A stretch of 43,621 nucleotides of DNA from positions 1-43,621 of the IMG/VR virus record IMGVR_UViG_3300017917_003488, one strand, 5' to 3'. Under the pieces are notes generated by a model. That model saw nothing but the letters and a program-made list of their open reading frames with translations. It was not told the origin of the DNA and ran no database searches. Source of the DNA: a virus. The position numbers and the translations under genes were made by a program. Of this stretch, positions 36,770 through 43,621 are shown piece by piece. Within the stretch, counting starts at the first letter, position 1; each line of letters opens with the position of its first letter.

Positions 36770-37329
36770 TTTTTACTTCGGTGTGTTTTCCGGACAACAA
36801 CAAAGTCTATGTCATAGAAAACTTTTTCGCTGATGATCTGGCCAATCGGTTGTTGGCATGGTTCGCAGATCATGCCATTGAGCCCAGTCACTGGCAATCT
36901 CTAGACAAATTCAGCCATGTTTCTGGAAGATTGGTTCGCAGGGAGCCACACCCATTGTTGGATCAGGCACAGGATCATGCCAGCAGTGATGCTGTGATCT
37001 CATTTCTATCTGATTTGGTACGCCAACCACTAACTCTTAGCAGTGTAGAGGCCTGGGTAGATCTAGAAAACTATGCCATAAGACCACATCTGGATTACAT
37101 GGATCACAGTTTTAAATTCTATGGCCTCCAGGTTTACTTTGCACAGAAGATTGATTTTTCTCAGGGCACCTGTTTTTATCATCGAGATCAACCAATATTG
37201 AATCTTCCACTGAGACAAAATCTAGCCTATTTTCTAGATCGTGGTGACACCGTGAGCCACGGCCTGGCACATCCTGTGCCACCCGGGCAACACCGCTATA
37301 GTTTACATTTCAAATATTCAATCAAATGA
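36766..37329 (+). CDS. 2OG-Fe(II) oxygenase-like protein 1
   Basis: 187 aa; the ATG overlaps the carbamoyltransferase stop (ATGA). The double-stranded beta-helix signature is IRPHLDYMD with His108 and Asp110, then SHGLAHPVPPGQHRYSLHFK with His165 as likely distal iron ligand and Arg177 as 2-oxoglutarate binder. The same 12-residue His-Arg spacing appears in the second oxygenase at 38059. Such enzymes hydroxylate or further oxidise proteins, sugars or small molecules using 2-oxoglutarate and O2. The length fits a minimal prolyl-4-hydroxylase-like domain. Substrate unknown; the operon suggests a glycan-pathway intermediate. Confidence 0.75.
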   Translation: MIFTSVCFPDNNKVYVIENFFADDLANRLLAWFADHAIEPSHWQSLDKFSHVSGRLVRREPHPLLDQAQDHASSDAVISFLSDLVRQPLTLSSVEAWVDLENYAIRPHLDYMDHSFKFYGLQVYFAQKIDFSQGTCFYHRDQPILNLPLRQNLAYFLDRGDTVSHGLAHPVPPGQHRYSLHFKYSIK

Positions 37330-38066
37330 CCATACTGGTACTAGGAGACAGTTGTGCCTTTGGGTTAGAATTGCCTGACTTGCCCACGACCACGGCCGGA
37401 CTTTTGAGCAATGAATATTGGGATCCTGACAAACTCGAATCTGCAACACTAACTCCCAGTCGTTTGTCTTGGCCGCAGTTGGTAGCAGATGCTCTAGGAC
37501 AAGACCTAGACAATTTCAGCGTGATCGGTGGCAACAACCACAAGATACATCGTTCTGCGGTCACACAATCATTGATCAAACAGTATGATCTGGTGATCTG
37601 TGCATGGACTGAAGTGACCAGGTTTGAAATTTCCTGGCGAGGTCGAGAATGTCCAGTATCAGTAAACAATCCCAAATGGACATGGGTAAAGGAGTACTAT
37701 GCTAACCATTTTGATTACGAGCTAGAATTTGAAAGATTCCAGACCAATATTCTTACCTTACAGAGTTTTTTCCAACAACGCAACCAGCCCTACTTGTTTG
37801 TTCGCGCATTTGGCGATCATTGGCATCGTATCGGACGTTCTGGATTGACACGAGCAACTCTGCAGCACACTGCCCGGCACAGAGAATATGAGGCTTTGCA
37901 ATCTTGTTTTGATCTGACCAGATGTGTGTTTTGGGATGAACCTATGGTAGATTATTGTAAAAAAATGAGAGTGGAGTTTGGCCCAGGAGGACATTTCCTG
38001 GCTCAAGGTCACAGATTGGTAGCAGACAAAATACTTGAATTTTTGAAAAGCCCAGGCCATGATTGA
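37326..38066 (+). CDS. SGNH/GDSL-like hydrolase
   Basis: 246 aa; ATGA overlap with the preceding oxygenase gene. Block I is ILVLGDSCAFG with Ser9 as the likely nucleophile. SVIGGNNHKIHRSA around residues 60-73 carries the Gly/Asn oxyanion-hole residues. VICAWTEV is the third strand, and GPGGHFLAQGHRLVADKILE near the C-terminus supplies the catalytic His; the usual Asp three residues before it is replaced by Gly. Family members remove acetyl or acyl esters from sugars or transfer them. No signal peptide, so it is cytosolic unless exported with the virion. It fits de-esterification of a decorated sugar. Confidence 0.75.
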   Translation: MTILVLGDSCAFGLELPDLPTTTAGLLSNEYWDPDKLESATLTPSRLSWPQLVADALGQDLDNFSVIGGNNHKIHRSAVTQSLIKQYDLVICAWTEVTRFEISWRGRECPVSVNNPKWTWVKEYYANHFDYELEFERFQTNILTLQSFFQQRNQPYLFVRAFGDHWHRIGRSGLTRATLQHTARHREYEALQSCFDLTRCVFWDEPMVDYCKKMRVEFGPGGHFLAQGHRLVADKILEFLKSPGHD

Positions 38067-38598
38067 AAAGATTGATGATAGATTGTGGCTGGTGAAACAG
38101 TTGTTGCCACAGGATCAAGTGCAACACATAATGTCTTTGCCCTGGGCCGATTTTGATTGGCAAAAAGAAAATCTACAGGAAACTTGGCCACGCCGTAAAA
38201 TCAATTCAGACATAATGCCAGTATCTCAAGTAACTCAGTACATACGAGATTGTTTGCCTGTTATAAATCAAGCATTGGGTACCAAGTTTGAATCATGTGA
38301 TGGTCATTGGTGGGTAGACTGTGAAGGATTTACCTGTGACATGCACACTGACGGACATTTACCTAACAGCATGCAACTGTATTGGATCGCTCCTGGAACA
38401 CAATATGGCACAGGATTTTATCATTACAAGACTCGTGCCAGCATCAAGTATCAGTTTGACAGCGTGCCCAACTCAGGATATATCATGCTGAATCATTGTG
38501 ATCCAGATGGCAGCCAGCCACTGCAATGGCACGGAATGTTCAATCCTGTACCATCTGGAACCATTAGACTCAGCAGTTATTTTTATTTTTACAAGTAG
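38059..38598 (+). CDS. 2OG-Fe(II) oxygenase-like protein 2
   Basis: 179 aa; overlaps the SGNH gene by eight bases. CDMHTDGHLPNSMQLYWI gives the iron-binding HxD (His96, Asp98). QPLQWHGMFNPVPSGTIRLS gives distal His158 and Arg170 for 2-oxoglutarate. The product ends with SSYFYFYK. It shares the ligand layout of the oxygenase at 36766 but little other sequence, so the pair are distant paralogs or independent gains. This is the last plus-strand gene of the accessory operon; its 3' end overlaps the convergent amidinotransferase gene by ten bases (38589-38598) with no terminator between them. Confidence 0.78.
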   Translation: MIEKIDDRLWLVKQLLPQDQVQHIMSLPWADFDWQKENLQETWPRRKINSDIMPVSQVTQYIRDCLPVINQALGTKFESCDGHWWVDCEGFTCDMHTDGHLPNSMQLYWIAPGTQYGTGFYHYKTRASIKYQFDSVPNSGYIMLNHCDPDGSQPLQWHGMFNPVPSGTIRLSSYFYFYK

Positions 38599-39608
38599 GT
38601 TTCGAGGCCACCGCGTCGACGTAGGTCCTGGGTGCAACAACTGATACCACCATCCCAGAAATAGCTATGACGTAGTTCGCAGATGATGGGATTGATCCTG
38701 TGGCGTTTACAGAAATCAAATACTTGTTTGTTGTAGGCCGAGAATATTACATTCTCTTCATCCAACACCAAGCAGTTGACATCAAACACTGTTTCGGCCA
38801 CAAAGCCAGTCCATTTATTTAGATAGGTATCAACAAAGGCTGTAAACTCAGGAGTAGGCGTTTGTCCTTGCACATACCAAGCTCCCGGCGACTCTTCGTA
38901 CTTGAACTTGCCTACTTCCATAGCGGCCCATATGCTTGAATCCCAAATCTTTAATACTTCCCAGCCGGGAAAATCTCGGGCCAGATCAAGATGCATGTCA
39001 TGTTTGCTTGATAATATAACGCCGGGCTTGAGAATAGCAAACACAGCATCACCATGCCCATCGGTAATGGCTTCGTGTATTCTATATTCTGGTCCCAGCA
39101 CATTGTCTACGATCCAGCGTGTCTGCTCTGGCTTCAAGAAATCTGAGTTGTCAAAGAACACGTCTCGCCCTACACGCACGATACAACTGGCACTGGCACC
39201 ATTTAGGATACAATCTGGGTCCCAACGTCCTTGATGAGGATTCACAACCTGATCGCCAAAATCGGCACATATCTCATCCAGCTCTTCCATGTTAAGCACT
39301 CGCAGAAGTTTTTGGCCCAGGCTGATTTGCCAGTCTCTTGGTGTCAGTGGCGGTAAAGGTGCCCCGCCGCCTTGAGTCTGGAACCACACGAACTGATCCT
39401 TGCTGGGAAGATTGGGTCTGCGCACTCGAGCACCATATTGTTCTATGGTTCGTTGCAAATTATCAAGATCTTCCTGGGTTTCGGCCAGGATCTGTTGTAG
39501 TTGACAGCGTACTTGTGTGTTATCAATAAAGTCAAAGTAGTCGGGACTGTAGGCACGACCCACAATGACTTCTTCAAGTGGTTGCCAGCTGGTATAGGAG
39601 TTTATCAT
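38589..39608 (-). CDS. Glycine-amidinotransferase-like enzyme
   Basis: Amidinotransferases of this fold move the amidino group of arginine to an amine, as in creatine, guanidino-sugar (streptomycin StrB) or toxin synthesis. The 339-aa product starts SYTSWQPLEEVIVGRAYSP, the family N-terminal signature. DGHGDAVF has Asp183 and catalytic-type His185, and WDGGISCCTQDLRRRG has the nucleophilic Cys (Cys324 most likely) followed by the conserved arginines. The residue before that Cys is Ser, where mammalian enzymes have His. It ends an overlapping minus-strand operon with two glycosyltransferases (35-base overlap), so guanidinylation of an amino sugar or aminocyclitol is an attractive role. No free ribosome site is visible. 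Confidence 0.88.
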   Translation of the reverse strand: MINSYTSWQPLEEVIVGRAYSPDYFDFIDNTQVRCQLQQILAETQEDLDNLQRTIEQYGARVRRPNLPSKDQFVWFQTQGGGAPLPPLTPRDWQISLGQKLLRVLNMEELDEICADFGDQVVNPHQGRWDPDCILNGASASCIVRVGRDVFFDNSDFLKPEQTRWIVDNVLGPEYRIHEAITDGHGDAVFAILKPGVILSSKHDMHLDLARDFPGWEVLKIWDSSIWAAMEVGKFKYEESPGAWYVQGQTPTPEFTAFVDTYLNKWTGFVAETVFDVNCLVLDEENVIFSAYNKQVFDFCKRHRINPIICELRHSYFWDGGISCCTQDLRRRGGLETYL

Positions 39609-40764
39609 ATAGGGTATTTAATCTGTGTTTTTTTGACTGCATAAAATGTTGTTGATTGTGATAGATATCCTCCAGGCAACGCGAGAACCAAACTTCAGGA
39701 TCTTGGTTCTGTATGTTTTGTATGGCATCCAGTATTTTTTGCCAACGTAGAGTATTATTGGTTTCTGTGTCATAGCTGTGATCGATCACGTGATCGAATG
39801 TGCGATAGCCCAGCTCGCGCAGAGCCTGTACAGAACCCGGTGCACCCACGATCACAAAAGGTTGTCCATGTTTGATAGGTTTGAAAGTTTTTTCTGTGAG
39901 AAATGCTCCACCCGATTGATCTGCATCAAAATGTGTTTCTATGACCACATGACAGTAGCTCTGTGTGTAGTGTTCGGGCACATGCAGATGATGATCATTG
40001 TGTTGTTCTGATGACATAGTGTCACAAGCATAAGGACCTTGTCGCATGAATTGTCTCACAGCAGTTTTGAGACCAAGACTGTCAACTTCAATAGGATTGT
40101 CTGCAGGATCATCGCCAATGTCGACTTCGGTGTTATAACTCCACTGGCTCATATCCAATATACCTGCACGCTTAAGATCGGCCATGACCGTAGCACGCCA
40201 CCATTTGTGAGTGCGATTTAGTATGGTAAATCTATAGGGCCTGGGTGCGAAATGTACCGAAGATGCTGGTACTTCACGATTCCGATGCCAATACAATAGC
40301 TCGTGATCTGGAAACCACACAAAGTTTTTTTGTAGATCCGCTGCGGTGTTGCCACTCACAAACAGATAGCAGTTGGTGTCCAGCCCGTGCTGAACACAAA
40401 GGCTGTCCAGCCGTTGTTTTATGCGTTGGGGGTTGTCACCTTCGTGATAGTAAAACAACACCCGCAGTTTTTTCTGGAAGACTTCCGGGGGTATCAGCGC
40501 AAAATAATCAATGTCAAAATCAAAAAAACCAATACCAATGGTATAGTAGTTGCCCAGGCCTTGACAAGCACCTACCACATTGATGTCAAAGTCCACGCCG
40601 TGAGTCACACAGTGCTCGTGCAGTTCGCAGGGCACAGTATAGGGCCAATGATATCGAAAACGCCGCCATTCTGCGGTATAAGGCTCGGCCTGCCATTGAG
40701 CCAGAGCAGGATAGGCTTTGTCAGCCACGATGGCATCAGCTGCGAATTTAAATTTATAGTCCAT
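39574..40764 (-). CDS. GT47/exostosin-like glycosyltransferase
   Basis: 396 aa, minus strand, overlapping the upstream paralog by 11 bases and the amidinotransferase by 35. The C-terminal signature is AFLTEKTFKPIKHGQPFVIV, then LRELGYRTFDHVIDHSYD. Upstream parts include RYHWPYTVPCELHEH, FYYHEGDNPQRIKQRL, CYLFVSGNTAA and RFTILNRTHKWWRATVM, the last typical of the NDP-sugar side of this family. The closest relative here by signature is the gene at 27978. A GT-B fold, cytosolic enzyme is inferred; donor and acceptor are unknown. Confidence 0.75.
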   Translation of the reverse strand: MDYKFKFAADAIVADKAYPALAQWQAEPYTAEWRRFRYHWPYTVPCELHEHCVTHGVDFDINVVGACQGLGNYYTIGIGFFDFDIDYFALIPPEVFQKKLRVLFYYHEGDNPQRIKQRLDSLCVQHGLDTNCYLFVSGNTAADLQKNFVWFPDHELLYWHRNREVPASSVHFAPRPYRFTILNRTHKWWRATVMADLKRAGILDMSQWSYNTEVDIGDDPADNPIEVDSLGLKTAVRQFMRQGPYACDTMSSEQHNDHHLHVPEHYTQSYCHVVIETHFDADQSGGAFLTEKTFKPIKHGQPFVIVGAPGSVQALRELGYRTFDHVIDHSYDTETNNTLRWQKILDAIQNIQNQDPEVWFSRCLEDIYHNQQHFMQSKKHRLNTLYDKLLYQLATT

Positions 40765-41851
40765 TTAGCATATTTCCAAGTTCGGTCCATAACGTGGCAG
40801 ATAATCCGCCGCGATAAAAATGATTGTAGTTGTGTTCCACACGAGGCAGGCATGCACGATGTATGTGTTGTCGTTCTTTTAGAGAAAGCCCATCAAGATC
40901 TTTCAACAACTGTACCACACGTTGTACCCTGAGTATGTCATCGGTTTCCTCGTCATAGCTTTCATCCAATATTCCGTGGAATGTTTGGAATCCATATTCT
41001 CTCATGTATTCAAGACTGCCAGCAGGTGCCACTAATACAAAAGGCATCTCTAGGGCTATGGCTTTGAATGTTTTTTCAGTGATGTGTGTACGGCGTCCAA
41101 AATACACAGTTTCAGTGGGCACATACACCAGGCTATCTTGTGCTTCAGCAAAGTTACTGAGCCAACAACTGGTCATTTGTTGGGTTTCTTCGCCCACAAA
41201 AGTCCTTGGCAACTGAGCCCGATCAAACACTTGCTCTATGTCAGGATATGTGTTACAATACTTATGAGCCACGGTACTGATATCCACGTTTTCATAACAA
41301 CACACACGCGGCGCCGAAATATGATTGTGCTCTAGCCCTTGACGAAATACATGATACAGAAACAACACACGATGATCTCTACGACCGGCCACAATGCGAT
41401 TTGGGCTCATAAAGGTGCGACCCGGTGATCTATCTGCTGCACGAGGAATCAGGAAGGCGCGGTCATATCCCCGGAACCAATCTAAACAAGCCCAGCCGTG
41501 ATAAAAATAATAATGGCTGGTCCATTCGTATTTGTCGCACAGTGTTTTTACGCTGTCTCCGCGTTCGCTTACCACTACCTGACCGAATGGCTGTGGTTTT
41601 TTGGGCCACCATAGGTCGGTATTTCTTTTGTGTACTTCATCAAACAGTGCTCCAAAAAGACCCGCATCTACCGGTTCTTGATCATGGAAAAACACATAGT
41701 TGGTTTCTAAGATGTCATCGCGCCCTAGATTAAATAAATGCTCTGGTCCCGAGTGCCCTGGTGGATCACAGAAAAACATCCTGGTGCCAACACGGTTTTT
41801 TCTCAGCCAAGGCCAAAATGTATGGTTGTAAATTTCATCGATTCTAATCAT
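40754..41851 (-). CDS. GT47/exostosin-like glycosyltransferase, first gene of the minus-strand operon
   Basis: 365 aa. The C-terminal signature HITEKTFKAIALEMPFVLVA followed by YGFQTFHGILDESYDEETDD matches its two paralogs. The N-terminal half differs: MFFCDPPGHSGPEHLFNLG, NYVFFHDQEPVD, VVVSERGDSVKTLC and YYFYHGWACLDWFRGYDRAF. FHDQEP and the FYHGWACLDW stretch suggest a Rossmann-like domain for acceptor recognition. Its start codon (CAT read on plus, 41849-41851) overlaps the divergent plus-strand start at 41850, so any promoter must lie inside the opposite gene. No ribosome site is seen. Confidence 0.75.
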   Translation of the reverse strand: MIRIDEIYNHTFWPWLRKNRVGTRMFFCDPPGHSGPEHLFNLGRDDILETNYVFFHDQEPVDAGLFGALFDEVHKRNTDLWWPKKPQPFGQVVVSERGDSVKTLCDKYEWTSHYYFYHGWACLDWFRGYDRAFLIPRAADRSPGRTFMSPNRIVAGRRDHRVLFLYHVFRQGLEHNHISAPRVCCYENVDISTVAHKYCNTYPDIEQVFDRAQLPRTFVGEETQQMTSCWLSNFAEAQDSLVYVPTETVYFGRRTHITEKTFKAIALEMPFVLVAPAGSLEYMREYGFQTFHGILDESYDEETDDILRVQRVVQLLKDLDGLSLKERQHIHRACLPRVEHNYNHFYRGGLSATLWTELGNMLNGL

Positions 41852-43621
41852 GTTTGACGTATTTTATTCAGGAATACCGCCCCGGCTGTTTGCTCACGAG
41901 CAACCTGCTGATTCTATTGAGCATGCACAACAACTCAGTAGGACTAGGTATTTTTGGTGGGTGAATTATTTAACTGATTACACAGACTTTGATTTTTTAT
42001 GGGAACCTGTGCCCTGGCAAAATCAGTATGTGCATGTGTGGCCCAGCGCCTGGGACCAGTTCCATGGTGTGTGTTTGGTGCCAAAACATGCCACAACCCT
42101 GGAATATCACTGCCATGATCAGGCCTTGCCAGCACGTCATTATCCTGAACATTTCAAAAAGTTATTGGATTGTGAATTTGATGATTCTTGGACCCCGCAC
42201 CCATGGGATCCACCTTATATCTATGTGTTTGGCAATCAATGGTGGTCGGCCGTGAAACAACCCACAGTGGAATATCATGTTCCTGGAGCCACCGAACGCA
42301 AATATGTGGCATTTCCACGTGCAGTGTTGCCGGCGTCAATGCAGAATTGGCATGTACCTTCTGATATTGATGTATCTGATTTTGATTTCAGTTGGTGTCC
42401 TGACCCCGGCGATCCTCCTTATGTATATGAATTCGCCACACAACATCAACGCACAGGTGGACCACAATATCGCACTCCAGGAGCCACCAACATCAAATAT
42501 GTGGATCAGATACGAGCACGTACCAACAGCAAAGCCACGGCTGTGTATGAAATAGATCACATGTGCGGCAATGCTGGACAAATCTCTAACACCACACGCA
42601 CAGTGAGATACTTTGACAACTACCTAGACACCTTGCGTAGATTGGCCAAAAGCATCCCTGAAGAACACGAATTTGTTTGGATATGTAGTAGCATCTGTGA
42701 CTACAAAGATTTTGATTTTTCGTGGCATCCAGAACAATGGCAGGCCACTATGTTGCATGTGTTTGCGTCTGATGGAGAAAAGTTCGGAGATACATTCTTC
42801 ATGCATGTGCCCACGTTCCGTCATCGTAGCGAACGACTACAACTATTGGATTGGTACGACATCAATTTTGTTGGAGTCAGTGTGCCACGACGACCCATTC
42901 CTGTTATAAAGCACAGTCATGATACACATGTACAAGCAGTAAAGAACACAGATTGGGCCGGTCCTTTGGCAGTGTTTACCACGGACGCAGTAGAACAAGT
43001 GGTTCCTGTGCCGTTGTGGAGAGAAAAAACCAAGGCCATCGTGCCACTCAGTGCCGGGGCCAGTCAGATCATTGTGCCCAGGACAGCGGTGCCTTATATC
43101 AAAACACAACTGTATGACTATGCTCACATAGATCGAACGCAACGTCATCTCCATGACGAGCAAGCATTAGACATCGTGTTTATTGACAATGGTGAGCCCA
43201 ATGCTGATAACAACTACAACCATTTGATTGAAACAGTCAGTTTGACCCGGCGCAATACTATACGTCGCAGCAGCGGGGTCAAGGGTCGAGTAGCAGCCTA
43301 TCATGCCGCGGCAGAGTTAAGTACCACACCTTGGTTCTTTGCTGTGTTTGCCAAACTGCGTGTGAATACAGACTTTGACTGGGCTTGGCAACCCGACCGT
43401 ATGCAGGAACCCAAGCACTATATCTTTCATGCATTCAATCCCATCAATGGGCTTACATATGGACATCAAGCCATGATTGCCTACAACAAACGGTTGGTGT
43501 TAGCAAATCCTGGAGTGGGCCTAGATTTTACATTGGACAACGCACATGAAGTGGTTCCTGTGCTGTCTGGAACTGCTGAATACTGTGACACACCTTGGTC
43601 AGCCTGGCGCACTGCGTTCCG
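41850..43621 (+). CDS. DFDFSW-repeat protein with glycosyltransferase-like domain, cut by the window end
   Basis: Open from ATG 41850 to the last base (590 complete codons, no stop), so the 3' end is missing. Residues 1-310 hold repeats of the type DFDFSW-x-P-x-P-x-x-PPY-x-Y-x-F at about 46, 109, 177 and 287, with a fifth at about 508. Two are followed by PGATxxKYV. Residues 438-560 have DIVFIDNGEPNADNNYNHLI, SSGVKGRVAAYHAAAEL, PWFFAVFAKL and NPINGLTYGHQAMIAY. They align with the glycosyltransferase at 25636, but FAKL replaces its DGD motif. The domain may therefore be a non-catalytic sugar-binding relative. A large architecture of alternating repeats and GT-like domains is inferred; the function is unknown. 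Confidence 0.85.
   Translation, partial: MFDVFYSGIPPRLFAHEQPADSIEHAQQLSRTRYFWWVNYLTDYTDFDFLWEPVPWQNQYVHVWPSAWDQFHGVCLVPKHATTLEYHCHDQALPARHYPEHFKKLLDCEFDDSWTPHPWDPPYIYVFGNQWWSAVKQPTVEYHVPGATERKYVAFPRAVLPASMQNWHVPSDIDVSDFDFSWCPDPGDPPYVYEFATQHQRTGGPQYRTPGATNIKYVDQIRARTNSKATAVYEIDHMCGNAGQISNTTRTVRYFDNYLDTLRRLAKSIPEEHEFVWICSSICDYKDFDFSWHPEQWQATMLHVFASDGEKFGDTFFMHVPTFRHRSERLQLLDWYDINFVGVSVPRRPIPVIKHSHDTHVQAVKNTDWAGPLAVFTTDAVEQVVPVPLWREKTKAIVPLSAGASQIIVPRTAVPYIKTQLYDYAHIDRTQRHLHDEQALDIVFIDNGEPNADNNYNHLIETVSLTRRNTIRRSSGVKGRVAAYHAAAELSTTPWFFAVFAKLRVNTDFDWAWQPDRMQEPKHYIFHAFNPINGLTYGHQAMIAYNKRLVLANPGVGLDFTLDNAHEVVPVLSGTAEYCDTPWSAWRTAF

Noticed and set aside
40387-40932. A 181-codon plus-strand frame antisense to the two GT47-like genes
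   Set aside because: It lies wholly over two well-supported minus-strand genes and shows no recognisable motif.
1-43621. tRNA genes, CRISPR arrays, IS elements or attachment sites
   Set aside because: No cloverleaf-like segment, spaced direct repeats, transposase or integrase motif was seen. Almost all DNA is covered by coding frames.

Overview
The window comes from a large tailed bacteriophage with a T4-like contractile tail, most likely an uncultivated aquatic myovirus. The support is the baseplate wedge pair gp25-like then gp6-like (966-4856), the run of very long virion genes behind them, T4-type late promoter motifs (TAAATA cores), tightly packed ATGA-overlapping genes, and an accessory cargo of glycosyltransferases, radical SAM enzymes, a carbamoyltransferase and 2OG-Fe(II) oxygenases like that of marine T4-like phages. 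Base composition is near 45-48% GC by eye. TAA, TAG and TGA all end genes, so the code is standard. The host cannot be named from the sequence. I found no tRNA, CRISPR, IS element, integrase or attachment site.

Region 1 (1-23158, + strand) is the late virion block. It holds the 3' part of a low-complexity protein, gp25-like, an enlarged gp6-like protein (1156 aa), and a 5059-residue virion protein that fills 15 kb. That giant protein carries a degenerate cupredoxin-like domain, carbohydrate-binding-like modules, seven FG-GAP (integrin-alpha-like) propeller repeats and a string of beta-rich repeats. A 49-aa mini-gene, its 202-aa larger relative, a 426-aa appendage protein and a 336-aa virion protein follow. 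The block closes with a clear intrinsic terminator at 23178-23213. An inverted repeat that brackets a late promoter in front of gp6 looks like a T4-style stage-specific translation switch.

Region 2 (23230-38598, + strand) is an accessory operon. It starts with small conserved-looking genes and three GT-A-like glycosyltransferases. Five radical SAM genes follow, all with an N-terminal twitch/SPASM-like cysteine set, and a GT47-like glycosyltransferase sits between the first two. Then come a 351-aa protein of unknown function, a 33-aa basic micro-protein, a NodU/CmcH carbamoyltransferase, a 2OG-Fe(II) oxygenase, an SGNH esterase-like protein and a second 2OG-Fe(II) oxygenase. Nearly every junction overlaps, so translation is probably coupled.

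Region 3 (38589-41851, - strand) holds a glycine-amidinotransferase-like enzyme and two GT47-like paralogs in one overlapping operon, transcribed toward region 2. Region 4 (41850-43621, + strand) is the start of a long repeat protein. Its visible C-terminal part is a paralog of the glycosyltransferase at 25636, but the acidic catalytic motif is gone. The divergent genes at 41850/41851 share the start tetranucleotide CATG.

Together regions 2-4 encode sugar transfer, radical chemistry, carbamoylation, amidination, hydroxylation and ester or acetyl removal. I infer a pathway that makes or remodels an unusual decorated glycan, on the host envelope or on the virion. The substrate is unknown, and a small-molecule or peptide product is not excluded.
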